A stretch of 64,000 nucleotides of DNA from positions 1 through 64,000 of the forward strand of contig NW_022204082.1 of assembly GCF_007655135.1 (NCBI RefSeq). Reading direction: 5' to 3'. Position numbers and translations under genes: made by a program. How positions within the stretch are numbered: position 1 is the first letter of the stretch; every line of letters begins with the position of its first letter. This document shows, one piece after another, positions 21,192-32,839 of this stretch. The notes beneath the pieces were generated by a model that saw only the letters and a list, made by a program, of their open reading frames with translations, was not told where the DNA came from and made no database searches. The stretch comes from Punica granatum (taxonomy: Eukaryota > Streptophyta > Magnoliopsida > Myrtales > Lythraceae).

Positions 21192-22169
21192 CCCTTTCAC
21201 CATTAAGCCTAATCACCTCTCCATTCTCCTTCTCTCTCAAGCCAATCTCTCTCCAAAAACCTCTCAAGCTCCAGCCCTCTCCCTCACTTTCGTTCAGCCC
21301 GTGCCAAGGCCGAAATCGGCTAAAATCGCCGGAAAACCACCCGGTATTCTGGTAACCACCCGACCCGACTTAAGCAAAAAATCATCAAACTTCCTAACCT
21401 ACATATTTCCCACCCCCTAAGTCCATTTCCGGGCTTAGATTTTCGATTTGAGGCCTCCAATACCCCGTTCCAGTTGTGAGAACTTTCGGGTCCCGAGACT
21501 TCCCTAGCCGCGCACACCGAGCAAGCCACGTGCCATTTCTTCCCACGACTTCGGCGAGTCGTGCCATCACGTTCAAAGGGTTCCTCACAACCCTCACTCT
21601 CCCCCGTGAAGAGGTGGTCACGGTCCGAGGGCCGATCAACCGTGCGCAACCGCCATTCACCTGTTTCTCTCTAACCGGGTTTTCCTCATTTTTACCGAGT
21701 TTTCTCTCACATTTTCGAGTTTGTTCAGGCCTTGGCACGCTCGGGTCTGCCCATGGTCGTGTAGATCCGCCTCTTAGGAGTCCAACGAACCCGACCTCGC
21801 ACCGTGCCGTGCCCGGAGCGCGCGTGCCGACCCATTTTTCCACGGACTGCCGCGGCTGCCCACATTCGGGTCACCCACCCGTAACCCTCTATCCGAGTCT
21901 TGTGACTCCCACGGCCACTTCCCCGACTCTTTTCCTCGTACATCGGGGCTAGGTAAAGTTCCTTTACGACTTAGACAAGTTAAAATCTTTGCTCTTTACT
22001 TGTACGAAGTGTTTATGCGTTTTAAAGGTATGGAATGCTTGAAAGTTTATGTTTTTCCTTCGGATCCATGTTTCCCATGCATTTTCATGCACGCACGTCC
22101 ATCATGTCTCGTTCATACATCCCTATGATGTTTGTGCCGTGAGGAGAAAGGGCTAGAATCGCGGTAGAG

Positions 22170-22774
22170 GAGACACTCAAGCCACGGTTAGACCATGGGA
22201 ACCCACGGCATATGCCCAAAGGAGGGGACCCGTGGGCTCTCTTGGTCCCTCCGAGGCTTGATCGGTCTCCTCTTCCCCGAAACTTGTCGGTTCCCGGGTT
22301 ATTATCATTGTTCGTTGCATGAGATTTATTAGCATGGCGGGAATGAGCTTAGATCGGGATCGGAGAACCTCCCTTGACCCGTGTGAGCCATGAGGACTCA
22401 CGGCCACCTTTAAAAAAATTGGCCGAGAGTCCCCTTGGACCACACGGGTCCAAGGTGGTTTCTCCCTTTCCGAAATAAGCCGGTTCCCACGTTTTTATGC
22501 TTTCCCAACGTATGAGCCGACGCCGTCTTTGTCGTTCCCGTTTAAATACCCCGTTCGTGTGTGTTTGTGTGATTTCATGTGTCCATGATCGTGATAGTCT
22601 TGAGATGATTAGAACATGTATCATTAACGTGTTTAATACGTCATGCATACAAGGAACAGCCCGAACCGAGGTGGTAGACCACCCGTGACCCAAGGCGGGT
22701 CAAGGGGACCTCTCGGCTTAGTCCCTCGGAAGATGGCCGAGTGTCCCTTGACCCCTCCCGGATCTAGGGTGGCC
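22170..22774 (+). other. Three long hairpins within the LTR of B
   Basis: Three foldback units of about 95-100 bp at 22170-22269, 22366-22460 and 22677-22774. Arms include GAGAC/GTCTC with CAAGCC/GGCTTG (first); GGACTCACGGCC with GGCCGAGAGTCC, plus CCCGTGTG/CACACGGG (second); and GGGTCAAGGGGAC with GTCCCTTGACCC, plus CTCGGC/GCCGAG (third). The three differ in sequence but share the foldback form. Related units are in the solo LTR, A and C, and one is in the family-2 LTR at 52028-52103. Confidence 0.75.
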
Positions 22775-24882
22775 TTCTTCGTCGTTTCGTGTTCGTTCCT
22801 TGGAGTTGAGTGCACTTATGCTCGTGTTCTACCGCTAGCCATGCATCAATTTCACGACGGATAAATTGACCTCGGGCCGTTACCCATTAAACCCATGGCA
22901 CTTATAATATGAGATCACTACCATCGAAATGTCACAAACGGGATGAACGGGACGTATTATTTGGATAATTAAATCATTTGGATTAAACAATTGGTTGAAT
23001 CAATCCTCAATTTGTAAACGCATCGATGATTTATGGAACGGTGAAATGCCCTTTTTCATTAAAAATCTCACAATTTCAAAATACCGAGATACGTAACACG
23101 AGTGGAATTGATGTCTAATGAGTACTCGCGTACCATGACTCGAGTCCGGGCCCGATTTGAGGCGGCTCGAGTCGAGATGCGCGAGTCCTCCTTAGATTCC
23201 TTCGTGTGATGTGATCTCCAATTTGCATACAAACACCACAATTTTATTCCAAGGGCATAATTGTCATTCCGTGACTCACCGATACCCTAGGCGCTAGGGA
23301 GCCGGAAACGCCTTGATCTATGGACTGAAAGGGGCAACCCATCCTGGTACGAGTCTCATTCGTATAGCCCATTCCGTCCATTTTCAGTGTTCCTATCTTC
23401 CTATCATAGGTTCGGTGGGGAGCATTTTACTTCAATTACAAAACACGAACAACCGGATTAATCGTACATTTGACTTAATCGAACCCTAGACAATGGATAG
23501 GTGGGATAATAGATCCCAATCTAGAGTCAAAACACGAGTTTGGCTAAATCGGTGAAACCGCAGTGACACTTAACTGAATAAGCGTCTTAAAGCGAACACA
23601 CGCATGTAATTGGCTTAGAACCCCATTCCAATCCGCCACTTATGCTTACCTAGGATAGATACATTGCTTGCTAATCAACCCCGGCTAATAACTGATTAAA
23701 TCACGTACAGTCGGCTAATACACAATTCGTTTGTATTCACTAACACTTATCAGTTGTTGTCAGTTGCTTTCTGTATTGTGTCAGTTATATCAGTTTTCTT
23801 CTGTTTTATTCTTGCTTTTGTTGATTTATTGCGGTTCGGACCCGAACCCATAGGTTACGTGTTGCACGGGGTCCAACGCCCCAAATCACCGAACACGAGG
23901 TCCAACACCTCTTAATTCATCAAGCGCGTGCAACCCGAGTACGGAATGGGATCTAGCCTCGAGTCACCATCACACTCCAAATATGGCCTATGTGGAAGGC
24001 AATTTGGATTGAATGCGTGAAACGTGTTTAGATATCACCCGGGAGCTCGATCGGTCCAACGGTTACAGTGGGAACTAATCGGTTCTCCCGCAAACCGTCG
24101 GTTCGATCAGACCCGACCCCCGGCTCTTTGAGCCCGCGTTGCCTTAATTTATTTATCGGTCATTCAAAACACACGGTGAGCCGGAGCGGAATATTGGCCC
24201 AATGCAAACCGATCGGGATCCATTTACTTATTCAGTTGCACTTTGTAATTATTCGAGAGAACATCGTGAGGATTTTATTTGTATAATCATTCACTTGTAA
24301 GGATCCCCGATCGGTGAGCGAGAGGTCCGAGTGTCGAATCGGTCAAGCTGGTTTGTTATCACCAAGAGATGAGTAAGCTCGAATACTCGCGGTCTCGGTT
24401 CGCGCAGGGAATCGACCATCACGGTTCGATGAACTGTAACGCTAAGATAGTGAACCGATTCCCCGATGCACAAGCCTACTCATCTTTCGGACTCTTGGCC
24501 CAACTTGATCACTTCATCGAATTTACGGTGTCAAAACGGGCGAGTCGAGCGCAACTCTAAATCACGCGGTAAATAAACAAAATGGCAAGCCTAGCAAGCT
24601 AGAGTACCGAAAGGGCGTGCGGGATATAGGCCCGCACGTAATAGAACCCCCGAATTCGGAATTTCCGGTTCCGTACGACCATTGCCTTAGCATTTAGGTG
24701 TACCCCGTACCCCTAGACCCGGGTAACTTGCCGGCCCTCGACCTTCGGGTCGTAAAATGGCATGTGGCGACTCCTTCTCACGTGCGTTCGTCGCGCGTCC
24801 CCGGGAAGGTGGACACTCCCAAGCCGCGTTTGCTTAGGCGAGCGCATGCGTGCCCCGACGAGATTGAATTCGGGTGCGCACA

Positions 24883-27455
24883 GTGCCGTCATGGGGCGCA
24901 GTTCGTTGGGCGGCGCTTTGATCTGATCGGCGTAAACCTGACATCGGTGACAATGCCTGACATGCTTCACACAATCAGTCTCCATGGTGGACCAATAGTA
25001 GCCCAGGCGCATAATCTTCTTGGCGAGCATAAGACCATTCATATGGGGTCCACAGTTTCCCCCGTGCACTTCCTCCATGAGACGTCGTGATTCGTGTTCG
25101 TCGATGCACCGGAGGAGTGTGGAGTCGAAGGAGCGGCGGTAGAGTATCTCGCCGCTCAAAAAGTAATGTATCGCGAGGCGTCTGAGAGTCTTCCGATCGC
25201 GGCGATCGGCGAATGGGGGGTATTGGCCGGTTCGTAGAAGATTCTTGATGTCTTCGTACCACGGCTTCGCCTCGGCTGCTTCGATTGAGTTGTAGTGTGC
25301 TGGTCCTTCGGTTATCTCAATCTCGAGGGGCTCGATAAGGTTTTCCTTCGTGATGCTCACCATGGAGGCGAGCGTTGCAAGCGCGTCCGCAAATTGATTT
25401 GTCATGCGCGGGGTATAGGTGAACGAGATGTCCTCGAAGTTCTCGGTTAGCTTCTCGAGGTACTCATGGTATGGCACTAGCTTTGCGTCCTTTGTCTTCT
25501 ATTGCCCCAACGTCTGGAAGATAGTGAGCATAGAGTCGCCGAACACTTCGAGCTCTTTTACCTTGAAATCAATCGCCGCTTGTAGGCCGAGAATACATGC
25601 CTCGTACTTGGCCACATTATTGGTGCACGGGAAGTCTACCTTTGCCGCTACGGGGTAATAGCGTCCGTCCGGGGATATCAGTACTGCGCCGATACCTGAT
25701 CCCGTGGAATTGACGGCACCGTCAAAGCACATCTTCCATCCCGGTTTTTCTCCCTCGTCGTCTACTCAGAGAATCCCCTCATCCGGGAAGTCAGGATTAA
25801 TCGGTGTGTGGTCTTCAATTGGGAATTCTGCCAGATGATCCGCGATTGCCTGCCCCTTGACCGAAGTGCAGGACACGTATTCGATATCATACTCTGTCAA
25901 TTGACAACGCCATTTGGCGAGGTTCCGCGCGGAGGAGGGGCTGTGGAGTAAATACTTCAAAGGGTCTGCCTTTGACAGCAAGCGGACCATGTGATAAAGT
26001 GTGTATTGTCGGAGCCTTTGCATGACCCACACCAATGCACAACACATCTTCTCGATTTCCGGATAATTGGACTCTCCATCGGTGAACTTTTTGCTCAGAT
26101 AGTAGATCGCGCGCTCCGTATGTGTGGACTCCTCCTCCTGTCCCAGCATACATCCTAATGATTAGCGGCGCACCGTTAGGTAAAGTACGAGGGGGCGGCC
26201 CGGTGTAGGCGGGACCAATACCGGCGGTTGGACCAGATACGCCTTGATGGTGTCAAAGGCCTTCTGACATTCTTCGTCCCATTCGATCGCCGCATTCTTG
26301 CGGAGCAAGCGAAAGAGTGGTTGGCATTTGTCTGTTAGGTTTGCGATGAATCATGCGATGTAATTCAATCGCCCTAGAAAGCCTCGTACTTCGCGGACCG
26401 AAGACGGCGGAGGAAGCTCCTTGATCGCTTTGACTTTATCGGGATCTACTTCGATGCCGCGCTCGCTGACCACGAATCCTAGTAGTTTTCCCGATCGAGC
26501 GCCGAACGTGCATTTTGCCGGATTAAGCCGAAGTTTGTACTGTTTTAGGCGATCGAAGAGACGCTTCAGATTAACGAGGTGATCTTCTCCTTCTTTGGAA
26601 TTGGCAATCATGTCGTCGACATAGACCTCGACTTCCTTGTGCATCATGTCGTGGAATAACGTGACCATAGCCCTCTGATAAGTTACCCCGGCGTTCTTGA
26701 GGCCGAAAGGCATGACGCGGTAACAAAAGGTTCCCCACATGGTAGTGAACGTCGTCTTGATCTTGTCTTCCTCGGCCATCCGAATTTGGTTGTATCCGGA
26801 GAAGCCGTCCATGAAAGAAAACTGGGCATGGCGCGCCGTGTTATCAACTAGTATGTCGATGTGGGGCAAGGGAAAGTTGTCTTTGGGGCTGGCCTTATTG
26901 AGGTCCCGATAGTCGACGCAGACTCGAACCCTTCCATCTTTCTTTTCCACCGGCACAATGTTTGCCACCTACTCGGAATAGTTACGGACCTCGAGAAAGC
27001 CCGCATCGATCTGCTTGACAACCTCCTCCTTGATGCGGAGAAGGAGGCTTGCCCGTTGCCGTCGCAATTGTTGCCGCTTGGGCGGGAACTTCTCAGTGTC
27101 TAGCGGGAGGAAGTGCTTTACTATCGACGGGTCTAGTCCCGGCATGTCGGCGTAGAACCAGGCAAAGACTTCTTGATACCTGGTCAGGAAATCGATCATT
27201 TGGACTCGTTGTGTTGGGTCGAGGCTCGTACCGATCTTTAGGATGCGAGGCTCCTCTTCAGTGCTCACGTTGATCTCTTCCGTTGGCTCGAGCGAGGTGA
27301 GTTGGCGATCCTCGAGGCGGCGCAAACTCTCTTCTATCTCAGGCACTAGACTGTCTTCGTCGAGCCCTTCCCTGAAGTATATGGGTTCGAGCTCTCCGAG
27401 ACAATCTTCGGATGGGTTCGAATCGACGTGTCGAAGATTTGGATTCGAGTGGAGC
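24883..27455 (-). pseudogene. pol: pol of element A, 5' part (RT, RNases H, N-terminal integrase), broken and truncated
   Basis: It reads leftward from exon 2 at 27455 through linker, RT (VDYRDLNKA, YVDDMIANS), gypsy RNase H, second RNase H and the integrase zinc-finger region (HGGNCGPHMNG, HCHRCQ). It ends at 24883, just before the DDE core, where the LTR of B begins. In-frame stops relative to B: TAG for Trp at 26969-26971, TGA for Arg at 26351-26353, TAA for Gln at 26162-26164, TGA for Gln at 25766-25768 and TAG for Trp at 25499-25501. In the second RNase H the catalytic Glu of NNVAEYEA is Lys (codon 25607-25609). The rest of the integrase was lost in the deletion. Confidence 0.93.
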
Positions 27456-27669
27456 CTGGAGAATTGAAAGAATCGTCTTAGAAAATTTAGAATGGTATGA
27501 ACAAGAGAGTAGGGAAGAGAGGGTGGAATAGACAATGATTCAAAAAAATGCATATAGGGAATTCATTGATAGTATGGATCATGAAGCCATAACAGAGTTC
27601 CCTCTTCCGTCGTGTGGCCTACGACTACGCCGACACGCGGGACACATCTCATACATAGATAAATCTTAC
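27456..27669 (-). other. Ogre-type intron between protease and reverse transcriptase, element A
   Basis: 214 nt with the same borders as in B: donor GATGT|GTAAGA at 27669 and acceptor TTCTCCAG ending at 27456 (minus strand). Joining the exons bypasses the stop at 27666-27668 and continues in frame (Asp-Val then Leu-His-Ser). The interior keeps the block GTCGGCGTAG and a T/C-rich 3' half. Confidence 0.85.
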
Positions 27670-29252
27670 ACATCGGCGATCACAGCCGAATAGCGCAGGA
27701 CTGAGGTCCAGTTGTTAAGCTCCTCGTTTTCCTGGGCCAGGCGGATGTGAACCCCTGAAGGAATCTCCTCGGTGACGGCATACACGGTTGGCAAAGCGTC
27801 GGTTGTGTCATCGAAGTCCGAGGAAGGGCCGTCAGAGGTGCTCCCGATGATGAGTGGAGGCCCGAGGAAGAAATGTGATAGCGGGGGGACTGGAATGCCC
27901 CTGTTGAGCCTACCATAGTGCATGGCGAGGCGGTGGAGATGGTTGCCCCGGCGGGCCTCAACAATTTCGTGGCAGGAGGGGCGAAAGCCAAGTCCCCTCC
28001 TATGCTTGTATACTTCAACTTCAATGGGGCGATTGATTCCTTGCCCGCGCGCCCCAAGGCCGGTGCCGGGAATATAATTGTGGCGCAAAAGGACCTTCCC
28101 TATCATGCGATCGGCGCGGGACGGCCCGACCTCTCCGTAATCCCAAATAACGGAGATGGTCTCGAAGGAATGGAAGGGCAGGTTTTCGTTGTTTCCGACG
28201 CTGATGTAGGGAGTCGCCGTCTCCTTGTAGATGGCGTAATCCTCCTCCCCTTTGACCGTGATGATCCTCTCCTCGACGACGAATTTCACCTTCTGATGTA
28301 GCGAGGACGGAATGGCGCCGACCGAGTGGATCCAAGGCCTTCCGAGTAGTAGGCTGAAGGCGTTTGGGATATCCAACACTTGGAATGTGACGCTAAAGGA
28401 GCATGGGCCGATATCTATGAGGAGGTCGATTTCTCCGTTCACCTCTCTCCTCGAACCATCAAAGGCTCAGACCGCCATTTTGCTAGGACGGATGCGATTG
28501 AGATCCACGTTCATCTGCTTCAAAGTGGTCACCGGGCATACGTTGAGCGCGGAACCGTTGTCAATCATGACTCGGCCAACGATGTGGTTGTTGCACTTGC
28601 AGACAATGTGCAGTGCCCGGAAATGCGCGCATCCTTCAAAAAGGAGCTCATCGTCTGAAAACGAGATGGTATTGGAGAAGATAGAGTTGATGGTTTCCTC
28701 TATCCGGTCCGGGGGCGTCCCTTTGGGGACTTGTGCAGCCATTAGGACCCGCATGAGGGCCTCCCTGTGGGGTTCCGAGTTGAGTAGTAGGGCGAGCAAT
28801 GAGATGTGGGCCGGAGATTTGGCCATCTGCTCCACCACCTTGTACTCGCTAGCCTTGATGATTTTCATGAAGGCGTCGGCCTCCTCTTCTGTCACTTTCC
28901 TGGACGGAGTAGGCAAGGTCCTAGGCCTCGTCTCCACTTCGATAGCGGGTGCCTTCCCTTTATCGGTGGTCACCAGGTTCTCGTATAGCCGTCCTGAGCG
29001 AGTTATGCCCATGACGCCGAATTGTTGCTCAAGGTTCCCGACATCTCCCTCATAGGTCTAGGGGACCCTGTTGTTCGAGTATGGCTCCCAGGCAGGAACG
29101 TCTATGACGAGCGGGGCGTCAGGTGCGTCAATCCCGGCGAACCCGACTGCGGCTTCTGCTGGTACATATTCAATCACAAAGGGGGAAGGCCAACCTTGCT
29201 CGCCTTCGCCTTCGCTTGATGTGCACACGGTGATCATGTTGATGGAGGGCCC
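27670..29252 (-). pseudogene. Protease and G-patch region of element A, broken
   Basis: Homologous to 8280-9856 of B. It encodes the linker (MGITRSGRLYENL), the protease with VMIDNGSALNV and LLLGRPWIHS, and the G-patch-like segment (MIGKVLLRHNYIPGTGLG, HRRGLGFRP). TGA replaces Arg at 28467-28469, between the two protease signatures. The same C-terminal tail precedes the intron donor. The remaining frame (28442 to 27666) is open. Confidence 0.88.
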
Positions 29253-31309
29253 CTAAGCCGGTCCATGGTCGGGGAGGGGATTAGCTTGCACGTTCGGAGA
29301 CCTTATGGCGTTGAACACGAGCTCCTTCGCATCCATCATCTCTTGGATCTTCTCTCGTAGCTTCCAGCAATTGTCTAGGGTGTGTCCTGGTGCCCCTCGG
29401 TGGTATTCGCATTGTTTGCTCTCATCTTGGATGGTCGGATCGAAGTTCGGGTTAGGCACCGTTGTCCCGACCTTGTCACGAATTTGCCGGTAGATGTGGG
29501 AGAGTGGGACCGGCAGGGCCGGGTACTGTCTGCGAGGTCGTGGTTGCGCTGGACCGCCCTGCTGACCCTGCGGGGACGGGGCCCGTTGTGTCGGCTGAGA
29601 AGTCCTAGGAGCCGGAGGTTGGTATTGAGGGGCTTGGGATGGAGCAGGGGCAAAATGGTAGACGACGGGCGACGACACCGTAGGTAGGGGTGGAGGCGGT
29701 GGTGCGGAATAGTAGATTGGTTGGGTAGGGGGTTGAGGCCGATATTGAGGTGCATGCGGGGCGTAGGCGAGAGCTACGGGAGGCGCCGCCGTGTAGTTCA
29801 TCGAATATTGCTGGGGGGCCTGTTGTGCCGCGTTGACGGTATTCACCGAAACTTCCTTCCCCCTTCTCCCGCTTGAAGACGATGATGTCGCGGGGACCTT
29901 CTTCGACGACTCCTCTCCTCTGTTGGTGGGGTCCTCCATCCTTCCGAGCTTGATTCCCAAATCCAACTTCTTCCCGGCCTCGATAAGGTCGGAGAATGAA
30001 GAAGTGTGTGCCAACAAGTGTGAATAGTACACTCCTCTCAGTGTGGAGTGGAACAGCTAGATCTGTTGCGCCTCGCTGATTGGGGGAATGTACTTCGCGG
30101 CTTGGGCACGCCACTTGGCGGCATATTGCTCGAACTTTTGGCCCCGGGCCATTTCTTTCGTGCTCAGCTCCAGAAGGGTGGGAGGTGTCTCCGCGCAATA
30201 TCGGTATTGGTCGGTGAACTTCCGGGAGAGATCCTTCCACGTCAGGATATCCTCAACCTTCAGTGATATGAACTAGTCGAGGGCCGATCCCGACAGGCTA
30301 TCTTGGAAGGAATGGATGACAAACTCCTCGTATTCCCAATATTGTAGCATCTTCCCTCGGTAATGGCGGAGGTGGTGGCGTGGATCTGTCGTGCCCTCGT
30401 AAGTCTTGAATTCCGGGATCTTGAACTTCAGGGGTAGCCGCATATCCGAGAATAGGCTACAGTCGCTGTGGTGCGCGTCGGGACGAGCATCACCCGCTTG
30501 CAAGGCCCGTATCGTTTCTTCCATCCTCTTGAGCCTTCGCTCCTGTTCGGCTTCGGCGAGGCGAACTGGGCCGCATGAGTCGGCGTGCCCGGTTCGTGGA
30601 AGGTGGTGTTTATGGGGGGCGATGCCTGGTAGGAGAGGCCGGCGTGAGGCTGTAGAGACGGATAGGGAGGAAGCTCCGTGGCTTGAAGGTGAGTCGGAGC
30701 AGGTGCGGTGGACGCCGGGAAAACCATCTGCGAAGGTACCGTGTAGGCCATAGTCGGGGCCGGTATGGAAATGGGCGGAGGTGCGGACAGGATGTGCTCC
30801 GAGGATAGGAGGGTAACTGGTGGAAGAGGGACTACCGGGGGGGCCGGCGGCGGCGGAAGTTGACTGGTGAAGGGGTGGACCGTGGATGTATACAGCGTTG
30901 GTGGTGCGGGGGCCTCAACGTTCTCCGGGGCTTAGGTCGGCGGAGCCCACGGGGTTGGATCGACTGTTGGCCCCGGTCTCGGCGGAGGTGTGGAGCTCGA
31001 GGAGGCCCGGTTAGGTCCTCTGAGCAAGGCGAGCAGCTTCGCCATGTTAGTGGCCATTTGGTTGACCGTGCCCTCGAGTGCCGCGATGCAGGCTTGGTCA
31101 TTGGTGGCGGCGGAAGTTGGTGAGGCCGGTGGCAGAGGCGCCCCCGAAGACACCGGGGGCGGGAGATGTGTTGGAAGGGCGGCGGAATACCCCGGGAGTA
31201 CGCCTGCAGGAGTGAGAGGCGGCGGAGCGTGCGTTTGCGGTGGTTGAGAGAGAGTCGGGACTAAAGGGTTGACTTCTTCGGAAACATCGACGTGATCCCC
31301 TTCCGCCAT
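29253..31309 (-). pseudogene. gag: gag of element A, broken
   Basis: It starts with MAEGDHVDVSEEVNPLVP at 31309. Its Pro-rich N-terminal half is longer than in B (an extra stretch around 30640-30740 with LPPYPSLQPHAG). The capsid domain (FKIPEFKTYEGTTDPRHHL, EMARGQKFEQYAAKWR) and the zinc-knuckle-like CEYHRGAPGHTLDNC are present. Lesions against B include TAA for Gln at 30932-30934, a frameshift near 30550, a stop for Trp at 30273-30275, a stop for Gln near 30057 and TAG at 29253-29255. A and B are damaged at mostly different positions, so the intact gene structure can be inferred by comparison. Confidence 0.88.
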
Positions 31310-31654
31310 CCTGAGACGCTGACGAGTCGGGTAGCGGTGTGACGCCAGTTGTGATCACCTAGATTCCAAGAATGTGTAAGGACAAACACCAATATCTGAA
31401 ACGATAAGCGCGGAATAAGTAAAATGACAAGATGTATGAGATGCATGAGTTTCCAAAATACTAATGTCATTATATTGATTAGCTTCGAATTCCATAGTTT
31501 TACAAAATAGAACATACGACGGAAAAGAAAGGAACATAAACGTAAAGCCGGCATCCCTTTGCGCTCGGTGGCCGTTTGAAAGCGGCGTAGGTCCGAGCGA
31601 GGGCAAAAACGGGCGCGTCCGCTAATCCTAGGGGGGGCAAGGTTGCGCGCCCTT
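31310..31654 (-). other. ORF1-gag spacer of element A
   Basis: Non-coding, homologous to 5934-6291 of B, including the minus-strand block around 31450-31500 that reads GAATTCGAAGCTAATCAATA. It joins directly to the shortened ORF1. Confidence 0.6.
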
Positions 31655-32839
31655 TTGCGCACACGTATGCTGAAGTGGCGGCGAAGGCTCGCTCGTCATC
31701 GGTGGGGTGTTCGGGGAAGTACAGACGCTGTATGATGCTAGCGTCCCGTTGGCGGCGAATCTATCGAATCTGCAGGAACCTTGCGGGGGCCGTGGATGTA
31801 GAATCGGCCCACTGGATGCGGAAAGGTAGACGGTCCGCCTCGGCGAGAATGTCCTGTAGACCGCCGAGCTGTCTGATTACCCGGCCGGGGAATATGAGTG
31901 TGCTCCCCAAATGGCTGAGAAGGGGGACTCCCACAATTCCGGGACATCCTGTGATCATGGGGCCGCCGGGATTCCATCGAGCGACCCATAAAAAGCGTGC
32001 GAGCGTCAACTCATGCCAAAAAACGCCTCCATTTCGAGAAACTGTGCTCGGGAGGTGGGATGACCGTTACCAAGCGCTCGATCAGCAAAACGCTCGTCGG
32101 CGATGTAGGAGAACGGGTGTGATGAGCAAAAGGGGCGGATATGGGCGAGAAGCCAAATCTGAAGTAGGTGCGGGGATCCCCTCATCCTGCCGCACCGAAC
32201 CTCCCTAACATAGTCAAGAGACCGGACGGTCTCGGCTAATAAAGCCTCCGCATAACTATGGCCTCCCACCGCTTGGAGGACGACTTGGGCTATAGCCCCG
32301 TCAATGAGGTTCGGCGAGTACGGAAACAGGAGAGTGCCAAAGACCAAGAGTAGGAATCCATGGCAGGCATCGCGCTGATAGGAAGCCGTTGTAGGTGTCA
32401 TCGCGCGGAGAAGTGTCCAATCGGAGAGCCACGCGATCCTGATGCCTTGATCCCACCTCTCATGAAGCTCCTCGTGGATGTCTTGAGCAGGTATGTGGAG
32501 GAGAGTGGAGAGCTGACCCTGGACGGTTGTGAACGGATTCGGCACGAAGATGCCGTGGGTCGTGGGCGTAGGCCTCTGGATGAGTGCCGTGTACTCCTCG
32601 ATCGTAGGGGCTAACTTCGTCCCCTGGAAGTTGAATATTGCGTGCTCGGGATCCCAAAATTCGGTGGCAGTCCTCAAGAAGATCCAATCCACCGGGGTCT
32701 TGGTGAACATAACCACGTCTCCGATGATGCCCTGGATGAATGCGTGGTCCACCGGTCGGAGAGTCCTCCAAATGCGCATGATGTCTTGCCTTGGTGGAGT
32801 GATTGCTTCGAGTCTGAGACCGGGAGCCGGGCGGTCCAT
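31655..32839 (-). pseudogene. ORF1 of element A, broken, coiled-coil end deleted
   Basis: It starts with MDRPAPGLRLEAITPPRQD at 32839 and follows the B protein closely (TATEFWDP, ELAPTIEEYTALIQRP replaced by KLAPTIEEYTALIQRP, YQRDACHGFLLLVFG) until a frameshift near 32085. The frame resumes at 32009 (ARFLWVARWNPGG) to a stop at 31761, where a Glu codon of B is TAG. After SATSAYV-like sequence near 31665 it jumps straight to the post-ORF1 spacer. About 290 bp encoding the Pro-rich hinge and the C-terminal coiled coil of B are absent. Confidence 0.88.

Larger units (their letters stand above)
4411..24882 (+). mobile_element. Element B: family-1 Tat/Ogre-like element lacking 5' LTR and PBS
   Basis: It starts inside the leader, 59 bp before ORF1; 4411-4469 matches the minus strand at about 32840-32905. 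It runs through ORF1, gag, protease/G-patch, intron, pol, 3' UTR, polypurine tract and a complete 3' LTR ending at 24882. A solo LTR (10085-15052) interrupts it. It abuts A's integrase gene, and GTGCC at 24883-24887 would be its right target duplication; the left copy was lost with the deletion. Gag is ruined, but ORF1, protease and pol are open. Confidence 0.92.
19862..24882 (+). mobile_element. 3' LTR of element B (family 1, complete)
   Basis: 5021 bp from TGTTAGCACC to GGGTGCGCACA. It is colinear with the A 5' LTR (4892 bp, minus), the solo LTR (4968 bp, minus) and the C 3' LTR. Landmarks in order are a GCCGCGGC palindrome cluster (20866-20948), a TATA-like box (21184-21191), three long hairpins (22170-22774), and a terminal region whose last few hundred bases resemble the family-2 LTR end. 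After the LTR the sequence is A's integrase gene in opposite orientation. Confidence 0.95.
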
